Assembly: GCA_002403335.1 (NCBI GenBank)
Contig: DHHO01000021.1
Location: 1 to 62,162, forward strand
DNA: 62,162 bases
Direction: 5' to 3'
DNA from: Caldiserica bacterium UBA4770
GTDB lineage: Bacteria > Caldisericota > Caldisericia > Caldisericales > Caldisericaceae
Shown here piece after piece: positions 26,831-35,432 of the stretch. How positions within the stretch are numbered: the first letter of the stretch is position 1; the number at the start of each line of letters is the position of its first letter. The notes beneath the pieces are model-generated. The model had not been told where the DNA came from and did not search any database. It saw nothing but the letters and a program-made list of their open reading frames with translations. Both the position numbers and the translations under genes were made by a program.

Positions 26831-26858
26831 ATTATACAAAAAAAATACAGGTATTCAA
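26831..26858 (-). promoter_or_regulatory. Predicted promoter of the tRNA-Pro/decarboxylase/ATPase operon
   Basis: Minus strand TTGAAT (26853-26858), a 16-base spacer containing a T8 run, then a perfect TATAAT (26831-26836). The T-run in the spacer could also serve as the 3' end of the RNase P RNA transcript just upstream. Confidence 0.65.
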
Positions 26859-26870
26859 AACTCCAAAAAC

Positions 26871-27190
26871 CCTGAGTAAGAAATAAGCCGGATTCTGTTC
26901 CTTAAAAAGGTGGCAGCCATTTCTCTATGCGACCTACCCGATAGCACGGAGGGAGCATCCTTAGCTATCCTATTCGGTCTTGCTCCAGGTGGGGTTTACC
27001 CTGCATAGCCCTGTCACCAGGACCATCGGTAGTCTCTTACGCTACCTTTTCACCCTTACCTTTATGAAAGGCGGTTATTTTCTGTGGCACTTTCCTTAAG
27101 GTCACCCTTACTTGGTTTTCCCAAGCACCTTGCTCCCCGGAGTCCGGACTTTCCTCAGGCTTATGCCCGAAGCTACCTTCCTTACTCAGG
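26871..27190 (-). ncRNA. rnpB: RNase P RNA, type A
   Basis: About 320 nt. The hallmark core is present on the minus strand: GAGGAAAGTCCGGACTCC near the 5' end, ACAGAAAATAACCGCC, GGTGAAAAGGTAGCGTAAGAG and AGAATCCGGCTTA near the 3' end. The terminal P1 helix is a perfect 10-bp pairing of 27181-27190 with 26871-26880. It processes tRNA 5' ends and lies between a protein gene and two tRNA genes. Only 14 bases separate it from the upstream gene, so its promoter is inside that gene or it is cut from a longer transcript. Confidence 0.96.
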
Positions 27191-27204
27191 GATAATTTAC
27201 TAAA

Positions 27205-27909
27205 TCACTGATAAAATAAAATCTTTCCACAAACTTCACACCTTACAATCTGCTCTTCAGTACCTTTCTTAAACGCCTCAATTACCTCAAGAGGAATCTT
27301 TGAACCACAATTACCACAATACCCCTGCTCGACCTGTGCAATTGCCCCATGTGGAAAATCTTCCTTAACCTCCATATATTTACTTATAACAGCAAATGGA
27401 ATTCCTTTCACCTTCTCCTTAAACTCCTTCTGAAATTGCTTGCTTTCTTCTTTTACTTCTTTCTCAAGCTTCTTATATTCTTTGCTTATAACCTTAAGTG
27501 TCTCCTCATCCTCCTCAATCTTCTTGCTAAGTAATTGCTCTTTCTCTTCGTGGTCCCTGATCTCCTTTTCCCGTGCTTCAAGACTCAATTTCAAGCTTTC
27601 TATCTTAGCTGCCAGGGCATCTTGCTCTTTCTTAAGTCGCTTTGTATCCTTTATGGTTCTCGGCTTCTTACTTTCAAGCATTTCCATAATATTGATAAGG
27701 GATTTATTACTGTCTTCTATATCGCTTTCTATACTCTTTTTATGTCGCAAGAAGACTTCTAACTCTTTTTTTACATCGCCTAATTGGTCTTTCAATAGAT
27801 TAATCTCACTCTCAATTTTAAGCTCTTCCTCAATCTCTTTTATCCTTTGTCTTTTCTTCTGAGTTGATAGTTCTTCCTGTTCAAGATCCCACAAAAGTTT
27901 AATATACAT
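27205..27909 (-). CDS. C4-type zinc-ribbon coiled-coil protein
   Basis: 234 aa. Residues up to about 170 are one long charged coiled coil. The C-terminus has CGNCGSKIP ... RCEVCGK, a four-cysteine zinc ribbon. This is the widespread bacterial zf-RING_7/CT398-type family, of uncertain function, proposed to bind nucleic acid or act in trafficking. GGAGG precedes the ATG. It lies 13 bases downstream of a tRNA gene and directly upstream of rnpB, so it is flanked by structured RNAs. Confidence 0.82.
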   Translation of the reverse strand: MYIKLLWDLEQEELSTQKKRQRIKEIEEELKIESEINLLKDQLGDVKKELEVFLRHKKSIESDIEDSNKSLINIMEMLESKKPRTIKDTKRLKKEQDALAAKIESLKLSLEAREKEIRDHEEKEQLLSKKIEEDEETLKVISKEYKKLEKEVKEESKQFQKEFKEKVKGIPFAVISKYMEVKEDFPHGAIAQVEQGYCGNCGSKIPLEVIEAFKKGTEEQIVRCEVCGKILFYQ

Positions 27910-27922
27910 TCATACCTCCATC

Positions 27923-27997
27923 TGGTGGGCCCGCCTGGATTCGAACCAGGAACCAATTGGTTATGAGCCAACCGCTCTGCCTTTGAGCTACGGGCCC
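27923..27997 (-). tRNA. tRNA with CAU anticodon (elongator Met, or Ile2)
   Basis: 75 nt with encoded CCA. Acceptor stem GGGCCCG/CGGGCCC, D stem GCTC/GAGC, anticodon stem GTTGG/CCAAT with loop CTCATAA, T arm CCTGG-TTCGAAT-CCAGG. It lacks the GGG/CCC anticodon stem and the unpaired first base of the initiator. Elongator Met and lysidine-modified Ile2 cannot be separated by inspection. Confidence 0.93.
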
Positions 27998-28013
27998 AGA
28001 CTCAGCAACTTAT

Positions 28014-28041
28014 ATTTTACACAAAACCTTATGAAAGTCAA
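28014..28041 (-). promoter_or_regulatory. Predicted promoter of the CAU tRNA
   Basis: Minus strand TTGACT (28036-28041), a 16-base spacer, then TAAAAT (28014-28019). It lies 16 bases before the tRNA and has the same spacing as the rpoB and tRNA-Pro promoters. Confidence 0.7.
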
Positions 28042-28435
28042 GCAAATGTATAAAAGAGCTCAGGCTCCTGAAAAAGTATGAAAAAAAAGAAATGTCATCT
28101 CGCATACCCTTAACCCTGGGCTAAAAACGAGCTACACCGAAAATCCACAGCATAGAGTTCAGTGTAACATAATTTTTTCAATATCATTTCGGGAAATTAC
28201 CTAAACTACAAAGACACCTTCAAAGAGCTTTGAAGCGAAGGGAAAGAACATATAGAGTACTAAGAAAAGCCTTTACCCTCTCAAACTAAACCCTTAAAGA
28301 CCCTGAACTGGATTCAGGACAGGGTGGTAGAGAAGATACAGGAATCATGTTACAGAATAGAAGTTTTTCAATATCTTAGATACAATTGCTTTTTATCATC
28401 AAATTCTATACAATTCATTACGGGGATTAGTTACG
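28042..28435. other. Intergenic region with repeat-like palindrome
   Basis: No supported coding frame. It contains CCTGAA-CTGGA-TTCAGG at 28302-28318 with extra flanking CCC/GGG character, and nearby fragments (AATGTCATCTCG at 28091-28102, GAAGCGAAGG at 28232-28241) that recall short dispersed repeats of other bacterial genomes. It ends in the promoter of the small membrane-protein gene. Confidence 0.4.
28386..28414 (+). promoter_or_regulatory. Possible promoter for the small membrane-protein gene
   Basis: TTGCTT (28386-28391), a 17-base spacer, then TACAAT (28409-28414). This places transcription start about 15 bases before the ATG at 28436. A weak GGGG lies ten bases before the ATG. Confidence 0.5.
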
Positions 28436-28774
28436 ATGAAAACTCACAAATTATTCTGGATTCCACGAGTACTTGCAATTTTATTTATTTTATTCCTATC
28501 AATTTTCGCACTGGATGTATTTGAGGTTGAAGCCCCATTTATTCAAAAATTAGTCGGGTTTTTAGTTCATTTAGTACCATCGTTTGCTTTGATAATTGCG
28601 TTATTAGTCTCTTGGAGAAAACCTCTAATTGGGGGTACCATATTTATCCTTATGGGTTTATCATTTACGTTTCTTTTTAAAACATATCAGTCTTTACTTA
28701 CTTTTTCAACTATCTCTCTCCCTGCAATAATTATCGGTGCATTATTTATTATCTCTCAAAAAATAAAAAGATAG
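28436..28774 (+). CDS. Small four-helix membrane protein (DUF7670-like)
   Basis: 112 aa with about four hydrophobic segments (roughly 10-28, 38-58, 63-80 and 88-107) separated by short basic or polar turns such as SWRKP. It resembles a family of small uncharacterised membrane proteins (DUF7670); that assignment is from memory and tentative. It stands alone, on the opposite strand to all neighbours, in the least gene-dense part of the window. It has a promoter-like pair but only a weak ribosome-binding site. Confidence 0.6.
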   Translation: MKTHKLFWIPRVLAILFILFLSIFALDVFEVEAPFIQKLVGFLVHLVPSFALIIALLVSWRKPLIGGTIFILMGLSFTFLFKTYQSLLTFSTISLPAIIIGALFIISQKIKR

Positions 28775-29171
28775 ATACATAATTGCCCTTTTTCTTTAAA
28801 AGCATTTGGTTATATAAGAAAAAAAGTCAAAAAGACTCTCTCTTCCCTCTTAAGCTTAGTAGATGTAAAAGGTCTCGCATTTATAAGACAAAATTCTTTT
28901 TCAACTTTGACATTGTCAGAATGATACAGCAAAAACGTATACAATAATAAAAAACTTGTAATCGCATAAGAAGGATTAGAAGAATTATCAGGAGAAATTA
29001 AACGAGGTAATGGAAAGCCAATAAAGATCAAACAGTCATTTATATATGCTATAATTTTAGAAATCCCCATATTACCAGAATATACACGCATCAGGCAAAC
29101 GTTTGCTTAAGCTAAAAATACTTTAAAGAGTGCTTCAAAGATTCAAAATTAAAGAAAAGCAATAATTGTAA
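28775..29171. other. Non-coding or eroded stretch
   Basis: AT-rich. The longest frame (93 codons on the minus strand, 28810-29091) has no ribosome-binding site and no family resemblance, so I do not call it. The opp operon hairpin lies at the right edge. Confidence 0.4.
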
Positions 29172-29217
29172 AGAAAAAACTACTAAACATTGAGGAAGGC
29201 CAGATATCCTGGCCTTC
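29172..29217 (-). terminator. Probable terminator of the opp operon
   Basis: A perfect 9-bp stem, GAAGGCCAG/CTGGCCTTC, with a 5-base loop (29195-29217), two bases after the oppF stop codon. A T-rich tract (T6 at about 29173-29178 as read on the minus strand) follows some 15 bases later. The stem is strong, but the T-run is more distant than in a textbook terminator. Confidence 0.7.
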
Positions 29218-29219
29218 GA

Positions 29220-30215
29220 TTATGACACAGTATACTCAGTTTTTTTACCCTTCTTAACAAAGTGGCAGGCAACATAGTGCTCTCCGTCAACATCGATAAG
29301 AGGAGGCTCTTTTTCTTTACAAATATCCTTTGCAAACCTGCAACGCGTCCTGAACCTACATCCCGAGGGAGGATTTATAGGCGAGGGAATGTCTCCCTGC
29401 AATAAGATTCTCTCCCTCTTTACATCAGGGTCAGGAACGGGAATTGCAGATAGAAGAGCTTGAGTGTAGGGATGCAAGGGAACTGAGAAAAGCTCGGTTG
29501 TTTCAGCTACCTCAATAACTTTTCCCAGATACGTGACGGCAATTCTATCAGAAACATGCCTCACCACAGCAAGGTTATGAGCAACAAGAAGATAGGTTAA
29601 AGCAAGCTTTTTTTGCAGATCGAGCAAAAGGTTAAGAACCTGTGCTTGAATAGAGGCATCAAGAGCAGAAACGGGCTCATCTGCAACAATAAATTTCGGG
29701 TTTAAAACAATTGCTCTGGCTATTCCAATTCTCTGCCTCTGCCCACCAGAAAATTCATGCGGGTATCTGTGAAGATACTCAGGGCTCAAACCAACAAGCT
29801 TCATCACATCAACAACTCTATCTTCCTGCTCTTTTTTCGTTCCTATATTATGTACCAATAAAGGCTCCCTTATAATCTCTCCAACAGGAAGCCTTGGATT
29901 CAAAGAACCGTAAGGGTCCTGAAATATAATCTGCATACTTCTTCTTAAAGGACGCATTTCACTCTGAGATAGTTTCGTAATTTCCTTTCCCTCAAAAATT
30001 ATTTTCCCTTTGGTAGGCTCAATCAGCCTTATAACTGTTTTCCCACAGGTCGTCTTCCCGCTACCACTCTCTCCTACAAGAGCAAATGTCTCCCCCTCAT
30101 ATATATGAAAAGATACATCATCAACTGCCTTAACCCAACCGATTGGCCTGGAAAACACACCACCAAGAACTGGAAAGTATTTAGTAAGATTCTGCACTTC
30201 GACTAATTTCTTCAT
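29220..30215 (-). CDS. oppF: Oligopeptide ABC transporter ATP-binding protein OppF
   Basis: 331 aa ATPase. Walker A is GESGSGKTT, the signature is FSGGQRQRIGIARA, Walker B is FIVADEPVSALDA, and the C-terminal Opp/Dpp extension carries CRFRTRCRFAKDIC, a conserved cysteine cluster. It energises peptide import together with OppD. The ATG overlaps the oppD stop (ATGA) behind a strong AGGAGG. It is the last gene of the operon, followed by a hairpin. Confidence 0.94.
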   Translation of the reverse strand: MKKLVEVQNLTKYFPVLGGVFSRPIGWVKAVDDVSFHIYEGETFALVGESGSGKTTCGKTVIRLIEPTKGKIIFEGKEITKLSQSEMRPLRRSMQIIFQDPYGSLNPRLPVGEIIREPLLVHNIGTKKEQEDRVVDVMKLVGLSPEYLHRYPHEFSGGQRQRIGIARAIVLNPKFIVADEPVSALDASIQAQVLNLLLDLQKKLALTYLLVAHNLAVVRHVSDRIAVTYLGKVIEVAETTELFSVPLHPYTQALLSAIPVPDPDVKRERILLQGDIPSPINPPSGCRFRTRCRFAKDICKEKEPPLIDVDGEHYVACHFVKKGKKTEYTVS

Positions 30216-31210
30216 ACAACCTCCTTGGAGACCTCAACTGGATGGAAACACCTCGCATAATGGCTGGGTAGTTTTTCCTCAAGTTCCGGCATCTCTCTTC
30301 TACACACATCAGTTGCAAAAGGACATCTTGGATGAAAATGACAACCATTAGGCATATGATAAGGACTTGGAACCATTCCCTCAATTGCAGGAAGATCCAC
30401 CTTTCTCTGTTCATTAACAAGGCTTGGCACGGATCTTAAAAGTCCGAAAGTGTAAGGATGTTTGGGATTTTTAAACACACTCCGAACATCGGAGTACTCA
30501 ACAATCTTTCCTGTATAAGCTACTGCAACAATATCAGCCATCTCTGCGACAAGGGAAAGATCGTGAGTAATGAATAAAACCGCCATCCCCGTTCTTTTCT
30601 GGAGGTCCTTCATAAGCTCAAGAATCTGTGCCTGTATTGTGACATCAAGAGCCGTAGTTGCTTCGTCTGAAATAAGCAAGTCAGGATTTGATGACATAGC
30701 CATAGCAATCATTGCTCTTTGCCTCATTCCACCACTTAACTCATGAGGATACTGGTTGAATCTTCTTTCAGGTTCTGGAATACCCACAAGCTTTAAAAGC
30801 TCTATGCTTCTCTTTTGAGCTTCCTCCTCACCTATATCCTGATGTACAAGGATTGCCTCCATAATCTGATTACCAATAGTATAAACAGGGTTCAAGGATG
30901 TCATTGGTTCCTGGAATATCATCCCAATTTCGGCTCCTCTGATCTTTCTCATCTCTTCTTCACTCTTCTTAAGGAGGTCTTCTCCCTTAAAAATAATCTC
31001 CCCCCCAACAACCTTTCCGGGTTTATCAACAAGACGTATAATAGAAAGAGACGCGACACTCTTTCCACAACCTGATTCACCTACAAGTCCAAGTACTTCA
31101 CCTTTACGAATTTGAAAGCTCATACCATCAACAGCCTTAACAACACCATCATCTGTAAAAAAATACGTTTGAAGATTTCTTAAATCGAGCAGCAATTCAT
31201 TATTTCCCAT
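30212..31210 (-). CDS. oppD: Oligopeptide ABC transporter ATP-binding protein OppD
   Basis: 332 aa. Walker A is GESGCGKS, the signature is LSGGMRQRAMIA, and Walker B is LLISDEATTALDV (Ala where Pro is usual in DEPT). The Opp/Dpp C-terminal region contains CHFHPRCPFATDVC. It forms the heterodimeric motor with OppF. It follows oppC with a seven-base gap. Confidence 0.94.
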   Translation of the reverse strand: MGNNELLLDLRNLQTYFFTDDGVVKAVDGMSFQIRKGEVLGLVGESGCGKSVASLSIIRLVDKPGKVVGGEIIFKGEDLLKKSEEEMRKIRGAEIGMIFQEPMTSLNPVYTIGNQIMEAILVHQDIGEEEAQKRSIELLKLVGIPEPERRFNQYPHELSGGMRQRAMIAMAMSSNPDLLISDEATTALDVTIQAQILELMKDLQKRTGMAVLFITHDLSLVAEMADIVAVAYTGKIVEYSDVRSVFKNPKHPYTFGLLRSVPSLVNEQRKVDLPAIEGMVPSPYHMPNGCHFHPRCPFATDVCRREMPELEEKLPSHYARCFHPVEVSKEVV

Positions 31211-31217
31211 CTCTCAC

Positions 31218-32105
31218 CTACCTATAGAGCTTTGGATCCATGGCATCCCGAAGACCATCACCAATGAAATTAAAGGATAAGACAGTTATAAATATTGCCA
31301 ATCCTGGGTACCACACAAGCCTTGGTGCGTTCCAGATATACTGCTGTGCGTTCTGCAACATATTACCCCAGCTTGCAAGAGGTGCCTGAACTCCAAAGCC
31401 GAGAAAACTAATCGAAGCCTCGTAAACAATTGAAGAGCCAATTCCAAGTGTTGTAGATACAATAATGGGAGCCATAACATTTGGCAAAAAGTGAATAAAC
31501 ATAATTCTTGAAGGAGAAACTCCAATTGCTTTCGCAGCCTCTGTAAATTGCTCTTCCTTCAGCGAAAGTACAACACTTCTAACAAGTCTAGCATCTCCCA
31601 TCCACCCAAAGACAACAATAACCAATATTATTTGCCATACCCCCTTACCAAGTACAGAGGCAAGGGCAATAAGTAATGGAAAAGTTGGTATACAAAGCAA
31701 TATATCAACAATCCTCATAAGGATAGCATCAACCACCCCTCCAAAGTAACCTGCAACAAGCCCTACCACTGCCCCGATAATTGTTGCAGAGACAGCTGCA
31801 GCAAACCCAATCATAAGAGAGATCTTTCCTCCAGCAAACCACCTTGCAAGCACATCCCGTGCAAAATCATCTGTCCCGAAAGGGTGGTCTCTACTGGGAG
31901 AGAGCAACTCATATGGTCCTTCAAGCTGGGCAATAGGGTCTACTCTCCAGATAAGAGGACCGACAATTACGGTAATAATGATTGCAACTAAAATAACCAA
32001 CCCAGTCATTGCAAGCTTATGTTTACGAAATCTCTTAAAGACCATCCTCCAGTAGCTGTAGGTTTCTTTCTTTTCGACTTCTTCTAAAGCATATTCTGTA
32101 GCCAT
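31218..32105 (-). CDS. oppC: Oligopeptide ABC transporter permease OppC
   Basis: 295 aa with an N-terminal cytoplasmic tail and about six membrane spans. The EAA loop reads EAAKAIGVSPSRIMFIHFLPN, and DHPFGTDDFARDV near residue 75 is the usual OppC/DppC motif. It forms the translocation pore with OppB. Confidence 0.93.
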   Translation of the reverse strand: MATEYALEEVEKKETYSYWRMVFKRFRKHKLAMTGLVILVAIIITVIVGPLIWRVDPIAQLEGPYELLSPSRDHPFGTDDFARDVLARWFAGGKISLMIGFAAAVSATIIGAVVGLVAGYFGGVVDAILMRIVDILLCIPTFPLLIALASVLGKGVWQIILVIVVFGWMGDARLVRSVVLSLKEEQFTEAAKAIGVSPSRIMFIHFLPNVMAPIIVSTTLGIGSSIVYEASISFLGFGVQAPLASWGNMLQNAQQYIWNAPRLVWYPGLAIFITVLSFNFIGDGLRDAMDPKLYR

Positions 32106-32116
32106 TTATGCCTCCT

Positions 32117-33103
32117 CTACGCGTACCTTATTCGAGGATCTATAAAACTATAGACAATATCTGCAACAAAGTTTGCAATAACAACAAGCACTGTGCTTAA
32201 AGTAAGTGCAATCATTGCTGTGGGATAATCATTTTTTAGCTCAGCATTCAATATCAATTGGCCCATTCCCGGGATATTAAATACAAACTCAGTAATGGAT
32301 GCACCGCTCACAATGGTTGGTAAGGAAAGTGCAATAAGAGTTACAATTGGAATAAGGGCATTTCTTAAGGCATGTTTATAAATAACCCTTCTTTCCGGTA
32401 GGCCTTTTGCCCGGGCAGTCCTCAAATAATCCTGGTGCAATACCTCAAGCATAAAGGATCTCATATACCTCACCCAGGAACCGATGGAGTTAAGAGAAAG
32501 CACAATAACAGGTAAAATAAGATACTGAATCCTATCACCTAACCTTGCAAGAAATGGAGCACTCTCCATTCCTGGTGTTATTATGCCTCCGGGAGGTAGA
32601 AGGGATGCACCTGAAGGCCTTTTTAGATATACAGAGAACAGCAACATCATCATCAATCCGAACCAAAATGTGGGCATAGACATCCCAAAAAAGCTGAAAA
32701 AAGTCAGAGTATAGTCAGTTTTAGAGTATTGCTTTATTGCTGAAATAATTCCAAGAGGAATGGAAACTATAAGGGAAAAAATAAATTGAAGCCCCATTAC
32801 CTGTAATGTAATCGGTAAAGCTCTAAAAATGATTTCTCTTGCACTATACCCAGGGTAAAGAAGAGATGGACCCCAATTACCCGTTAATACCGAGCCAAAC
32901 CATTTAAAAAACCTTAAATAAACAGGTAGATCAAATCCCCATGCCTTGCGTAATCTTTCTATATCTGCCAGCTTTACTTTCGGGTTCTCCATCATTGCAG
33001 CAAAAGGGTCACTTACAAGACTCAATATTATAAATGATACAAGCATCGCTCCCAGTATAATAGGTATTGACTGCAGAGTTCTTCTTATCAAATAATTTCT
33101 CAT
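32117..33103 (-). CDS. oppB: Oligopeptide ABC transporter permease OppB
   Basis: 328 aa, about six membrane spans. It opens with the typical RNYLIRRTLQSIPIILG signal-anchor-like helix. The EAA loop is DYLRTARAKGLPERRVIYKHALRN (split here: DYLRTARAKGLPERR, then VIYKHALRN). GTGGAGGAAG provides the ribosome-binding site. A hairpin separates it from the binding-protein gene upstream. Confidence 0.93.
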   Translation of the reverse strand: MRNYLIRRTLQSIPIILGAMLVSFIILSLVSDPFAAMMENPKVKLADIERLRKAWGFDLPVYLRFFKWFGSVLTGNWGPSLLYPGYSAREIIFRALPITLQVMGLQFIFSLIVSIPLGIISAIKQYSKTDYTLTFFSFFGMSMPTFWFGLMMMLLFSVYLKRPSGASLLPPGGIITPGMESAPFLARLGDRIQYLILPVIVLSLNSIGSWVRYMRSFMLEVLHQDYLRTARAKGLPERRVIYKHALRNALIPIVTLIALSLPTIVSGASITEFVFNIPGMGQLILNAELKNDYPTAMIALTLSTVLVVIANFVADIVYSFIDPRIRYA

Positions 33104-33133
33104 TTATCTTCCTCCACTTAGTATACAATGTTG

Positions 33134-33156
33134 GGGCAGGTGCATTGCACCTGCCC
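33134..33156 (-). other. Strong hairpin between the binding-protein gene and oppB
   Basis: A perfect inverted repeat, GGGCAGGTGCA/TGCACCTGCCC, with one central base (effective loop a few bases). No T-run follows on the minus strand. Such structures commonly stabilise the 3' end of binding-protein mRNA or dampen downstream expression so that the binding protein outnumbers the permease. Confidence 0.6.
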
Positions 33157-33189
33157 TCCTTTCATATCAATAAAAACCTCTGTCTGATA

Positions 33190-35430
33190 CTACCCGATGT
33201 TTGTATCCCAGTACCAGTAACCGCACATCCAGTTAAAGTAAGCAGTGCCTGAGAAGAAGTGGTTCCAGTTCTGTAGACCCTTTCTTATAATATCAGGATA
33301 CTGACGCTGTTCAAGAAGGATAAATGGAACATCCCTTCCCCAAATCTCCTGAATTCTGTGGAGGGTTGGAATCCTTTCTGACTGGGATTTGAAACTCTCA
33401 GCAATCGCTTTTGGTACGAGCTCATCTATCTCAGGATTTGAGTATCTCTCAACATTCTGCCCTGCCCAGCCGTTCTCTTCAGTTGGGATTTCTCTGGACT
33501 GGAGGGAAATCATGCCCCCAACAGGGTCATATTCGCTATAACTAATACCGTGAAGTGTAAGGATAAACGTACCTTTAGTTTCACTATCAAGCAAGGCATC
33601 GAAATCCATCGGCTTGTGTTCTAAGTTAATGCCGACCTTCTTAAACATAGGTTGTAGTACAGTAAGCTCATCCTCTCTAAACTTTGCACCCACAGCATAC
33701 GGAACCTCAAGGACAGCTTCTTCCCCATTGGGAAGAATTCTCAAGGTATGGTCTGCATTCCATTTCCATCCAGCTGCATCAAGAAGCTCATTTGCCTTAT
33801 CAGGACTGTAGCTATACTGGCCAAGTACATCTTTAAATGCCCATGTTCCTCTCGGTACAAGAGAAAGTGCAGGATATTCACCTGTTTGTGCCCTTCTCAC
33901 AAGCTCGTATCTATCCATTGCGTACATAAATGCCTGTCTTACCCTTACGTCTTTAAACCAATCAGACTGGTTATTAAGCGGAATAATTCCAAAGCTTGAG
34001 CCACTATTTTTATAAACATTGAAGGTTTGACCAGCCCTCTTTATCAACTCGTCTGCAAGGTCAAGTGTAAGAATCGCAGAACCTGTATCAAGACCACCTG
34101 CAAGAAAGTTTGCAAGCTGTGTATTTGTATCCTGTATTACTCTATCAACTATCCTCTGGATAACAGGCTCACCCCCATACCAGTATGGGTTAGGTGTGTA
34201 GATATAATGCTGTTTAGGTTCAAAACTACTGAGCACATAAGGCCCACAGTGAACGGGGCTCTTAGTTACATAATCGCAGCTATTAATAAGGGCAGGGTCC
34301 TCATCATAGATAGGCCCAAGAATATGCTTCGGATAAATAGGGAGACCCAGCGTACAATCAATACTTATTAAATTCCACTTTACATAGATGGTGTAATCGT
34401 CAACCTTCCTCATCTCAACAATAGAATCGTAAGGGTATCTAAGCACTGCCTGAATTGCATCATTAAGATATAGATTTACACCAAAAATCGCATCATCTGC
34501 CGTAACAGGTTTGCCGTCGGACCATTTAATTCCCTTTCTTAATTTAAATGTTGTTTCACAGATTCCTGCCTCTTCGTTAATCTTGAGCAAACCATTATCA
34601 AGCGTTGGAATAGCTGTGATCATGTCTGGATAAAGTGTCCCACCAGGAACCATAGTTACCATGCCCCCAGCTATATAAGTAAACGCCTGCTGCGTATATG
34701 CTGAATCTGAAGTTACAGGGAAGAAGTTCTCCGGTCCTTCTTCAGAAAGGTTAAAGACCTCCTGAAGACCCCTTGTACCAGGTTTAGCTATTGTTCCAGG
34801 GGGAACAAGAATCATATAAATAGAGTGAGCGCATTCTGCACGTGTTGCTGCAGATTTTGGTCTTATGTTTCTTGCATCATCCCACTTCAAAAGCTGAACT
34901 TTCGGTCTTACCGCAATTGTCATTGCTCCTACTGCCCATTTTGAGATTTTAGGCTCATCATTAGCAAATACAAATGATTCAGTGATTGCATTTGCCTCTC
35001 TTTCCTTTCCAAGCACTCTTACACCAAGGACTGCAAGTTCTTCTCTTGTGATATTTCTCGCTGGCCCAAAAGTACCATCAGGATAACCTAAGATGTAACC
35101 TGCCCTTGCCGCTGCCTCTACAAAGCCATAAGACCAGCGGGAGGGAGCGACATCCTTAAATGTAGGTCTTGCAGGCTTATACTCCCCAAGACCTTTTGCA
35201 ACGCAGATCATCTTTGCAAATTGTTCTCTTGTAACAGGTGATTCAGGTTTGAATGTCCCATCAGGAAAACCTACAATAACACCCTTACCAACAAGGTAAT
35301 CAATCTGGCCTTTTGCCCAATGAGCAGCAGGAACATCTCTAAATCCTGCAGCGCCTACAGACAGAGGCCTTACTGCCACAAACCCTAACAATAAAGAGAT
35401 TGCTAAGGTCACTACTAAAACTTTCTTCAT
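33190..35430 (-). CDS. Peptide-binding protein fused to N-terminal S-layer homology domains
   Basis: 746 aa. Residues 1-28 are a signal peptide without a lipobox cysteine. Two clear SLH domains follow (about 30-70 and 90-135, each with the GFPDGTF or GYPDGTF turn and a TREQ/TREE motif), plus a more degenerate third (about 150-210). From about residue 225 the sequence is a family 5 extracellular solute-binding protein (KGIKWSDGKPVTADD is the signature). SLH domains normally anchor proteins to cell-wall polymers, so the SLH part probably replaces the lipid anchor. It precedes oppBCDF and follows an anti-sigma gene and a 20-codon ORF. AGGAGG precedes the ATG. Confidence 0.93.
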   Translation of the reverse strand: MKKVLVVTLAISLLLGFVAVRPLSVGAAGFRDVPAAHWAKGQIDYLVGKGVIVGFPDGTFKPESPVTREQFAKMICVAKGLGEYKPARPTFKDVAPSRWSYGFVEAAARAGYILGYPDGTFGPARNITREELAVLGVRVLGKEREANAITESFVFANDEPKISKWAVGAMTIAVRPKVQLLKWDDARNIRPKSAATRAECAHSIYMILVPPGTIAKPGTRGLQEVFNLSEEGPENFFPVTSDSAYTQQAFTYIAGGMVTMVPGGTLYPDMITAIPTLDNGLLKINEEAGICETTFKLRKGIKWSDGKPVTADDAIFGVNLYLNDAIQAVLRYPYDSIVEMRKVDDYTIYVKWNLISIDCTLGLPIYPKHILGPIYDEDPALINSCDYVTKSPVHCGPYVLSSFEPKQHYIYTPNPYWYGGEPVIQRIVDRVIQDTNTQLANFLAGGLDTGSAILTLDLADELIKRAGQTFNVYKNSGSSFGIIPLNNQSDWFKDVRVRQAFMYAMDRYELVRRAQTGEYPALSLVPRGTWAFKDVLGQYSYSPDKANELLDAAGWKWNADHTLRILPNGEEAVLEVPYAVGAKFREDELTVLQPMFKKVGINLEHKPMDFDALLDSETKGTFILTLHGISYSEYDPVGGMISLQSREIPTEENGWAGQNVERYSNPEIDELVPKAIAESFKSQSERIPTLHRIQEIWGRDVPFILLEQRQYPDIIRKGLQNWNHFFSGTAYFNWMCGYWYWDTNIG

Positions 35431-35432
35431 CT

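Noticed and set aside
28810..29091. 93-codon minus-strand frame as a gene
   Set aside because: No ribosome-binding site, no family resemblance, and an atypical composition for this genome; likely chance in an AT-rich gap.
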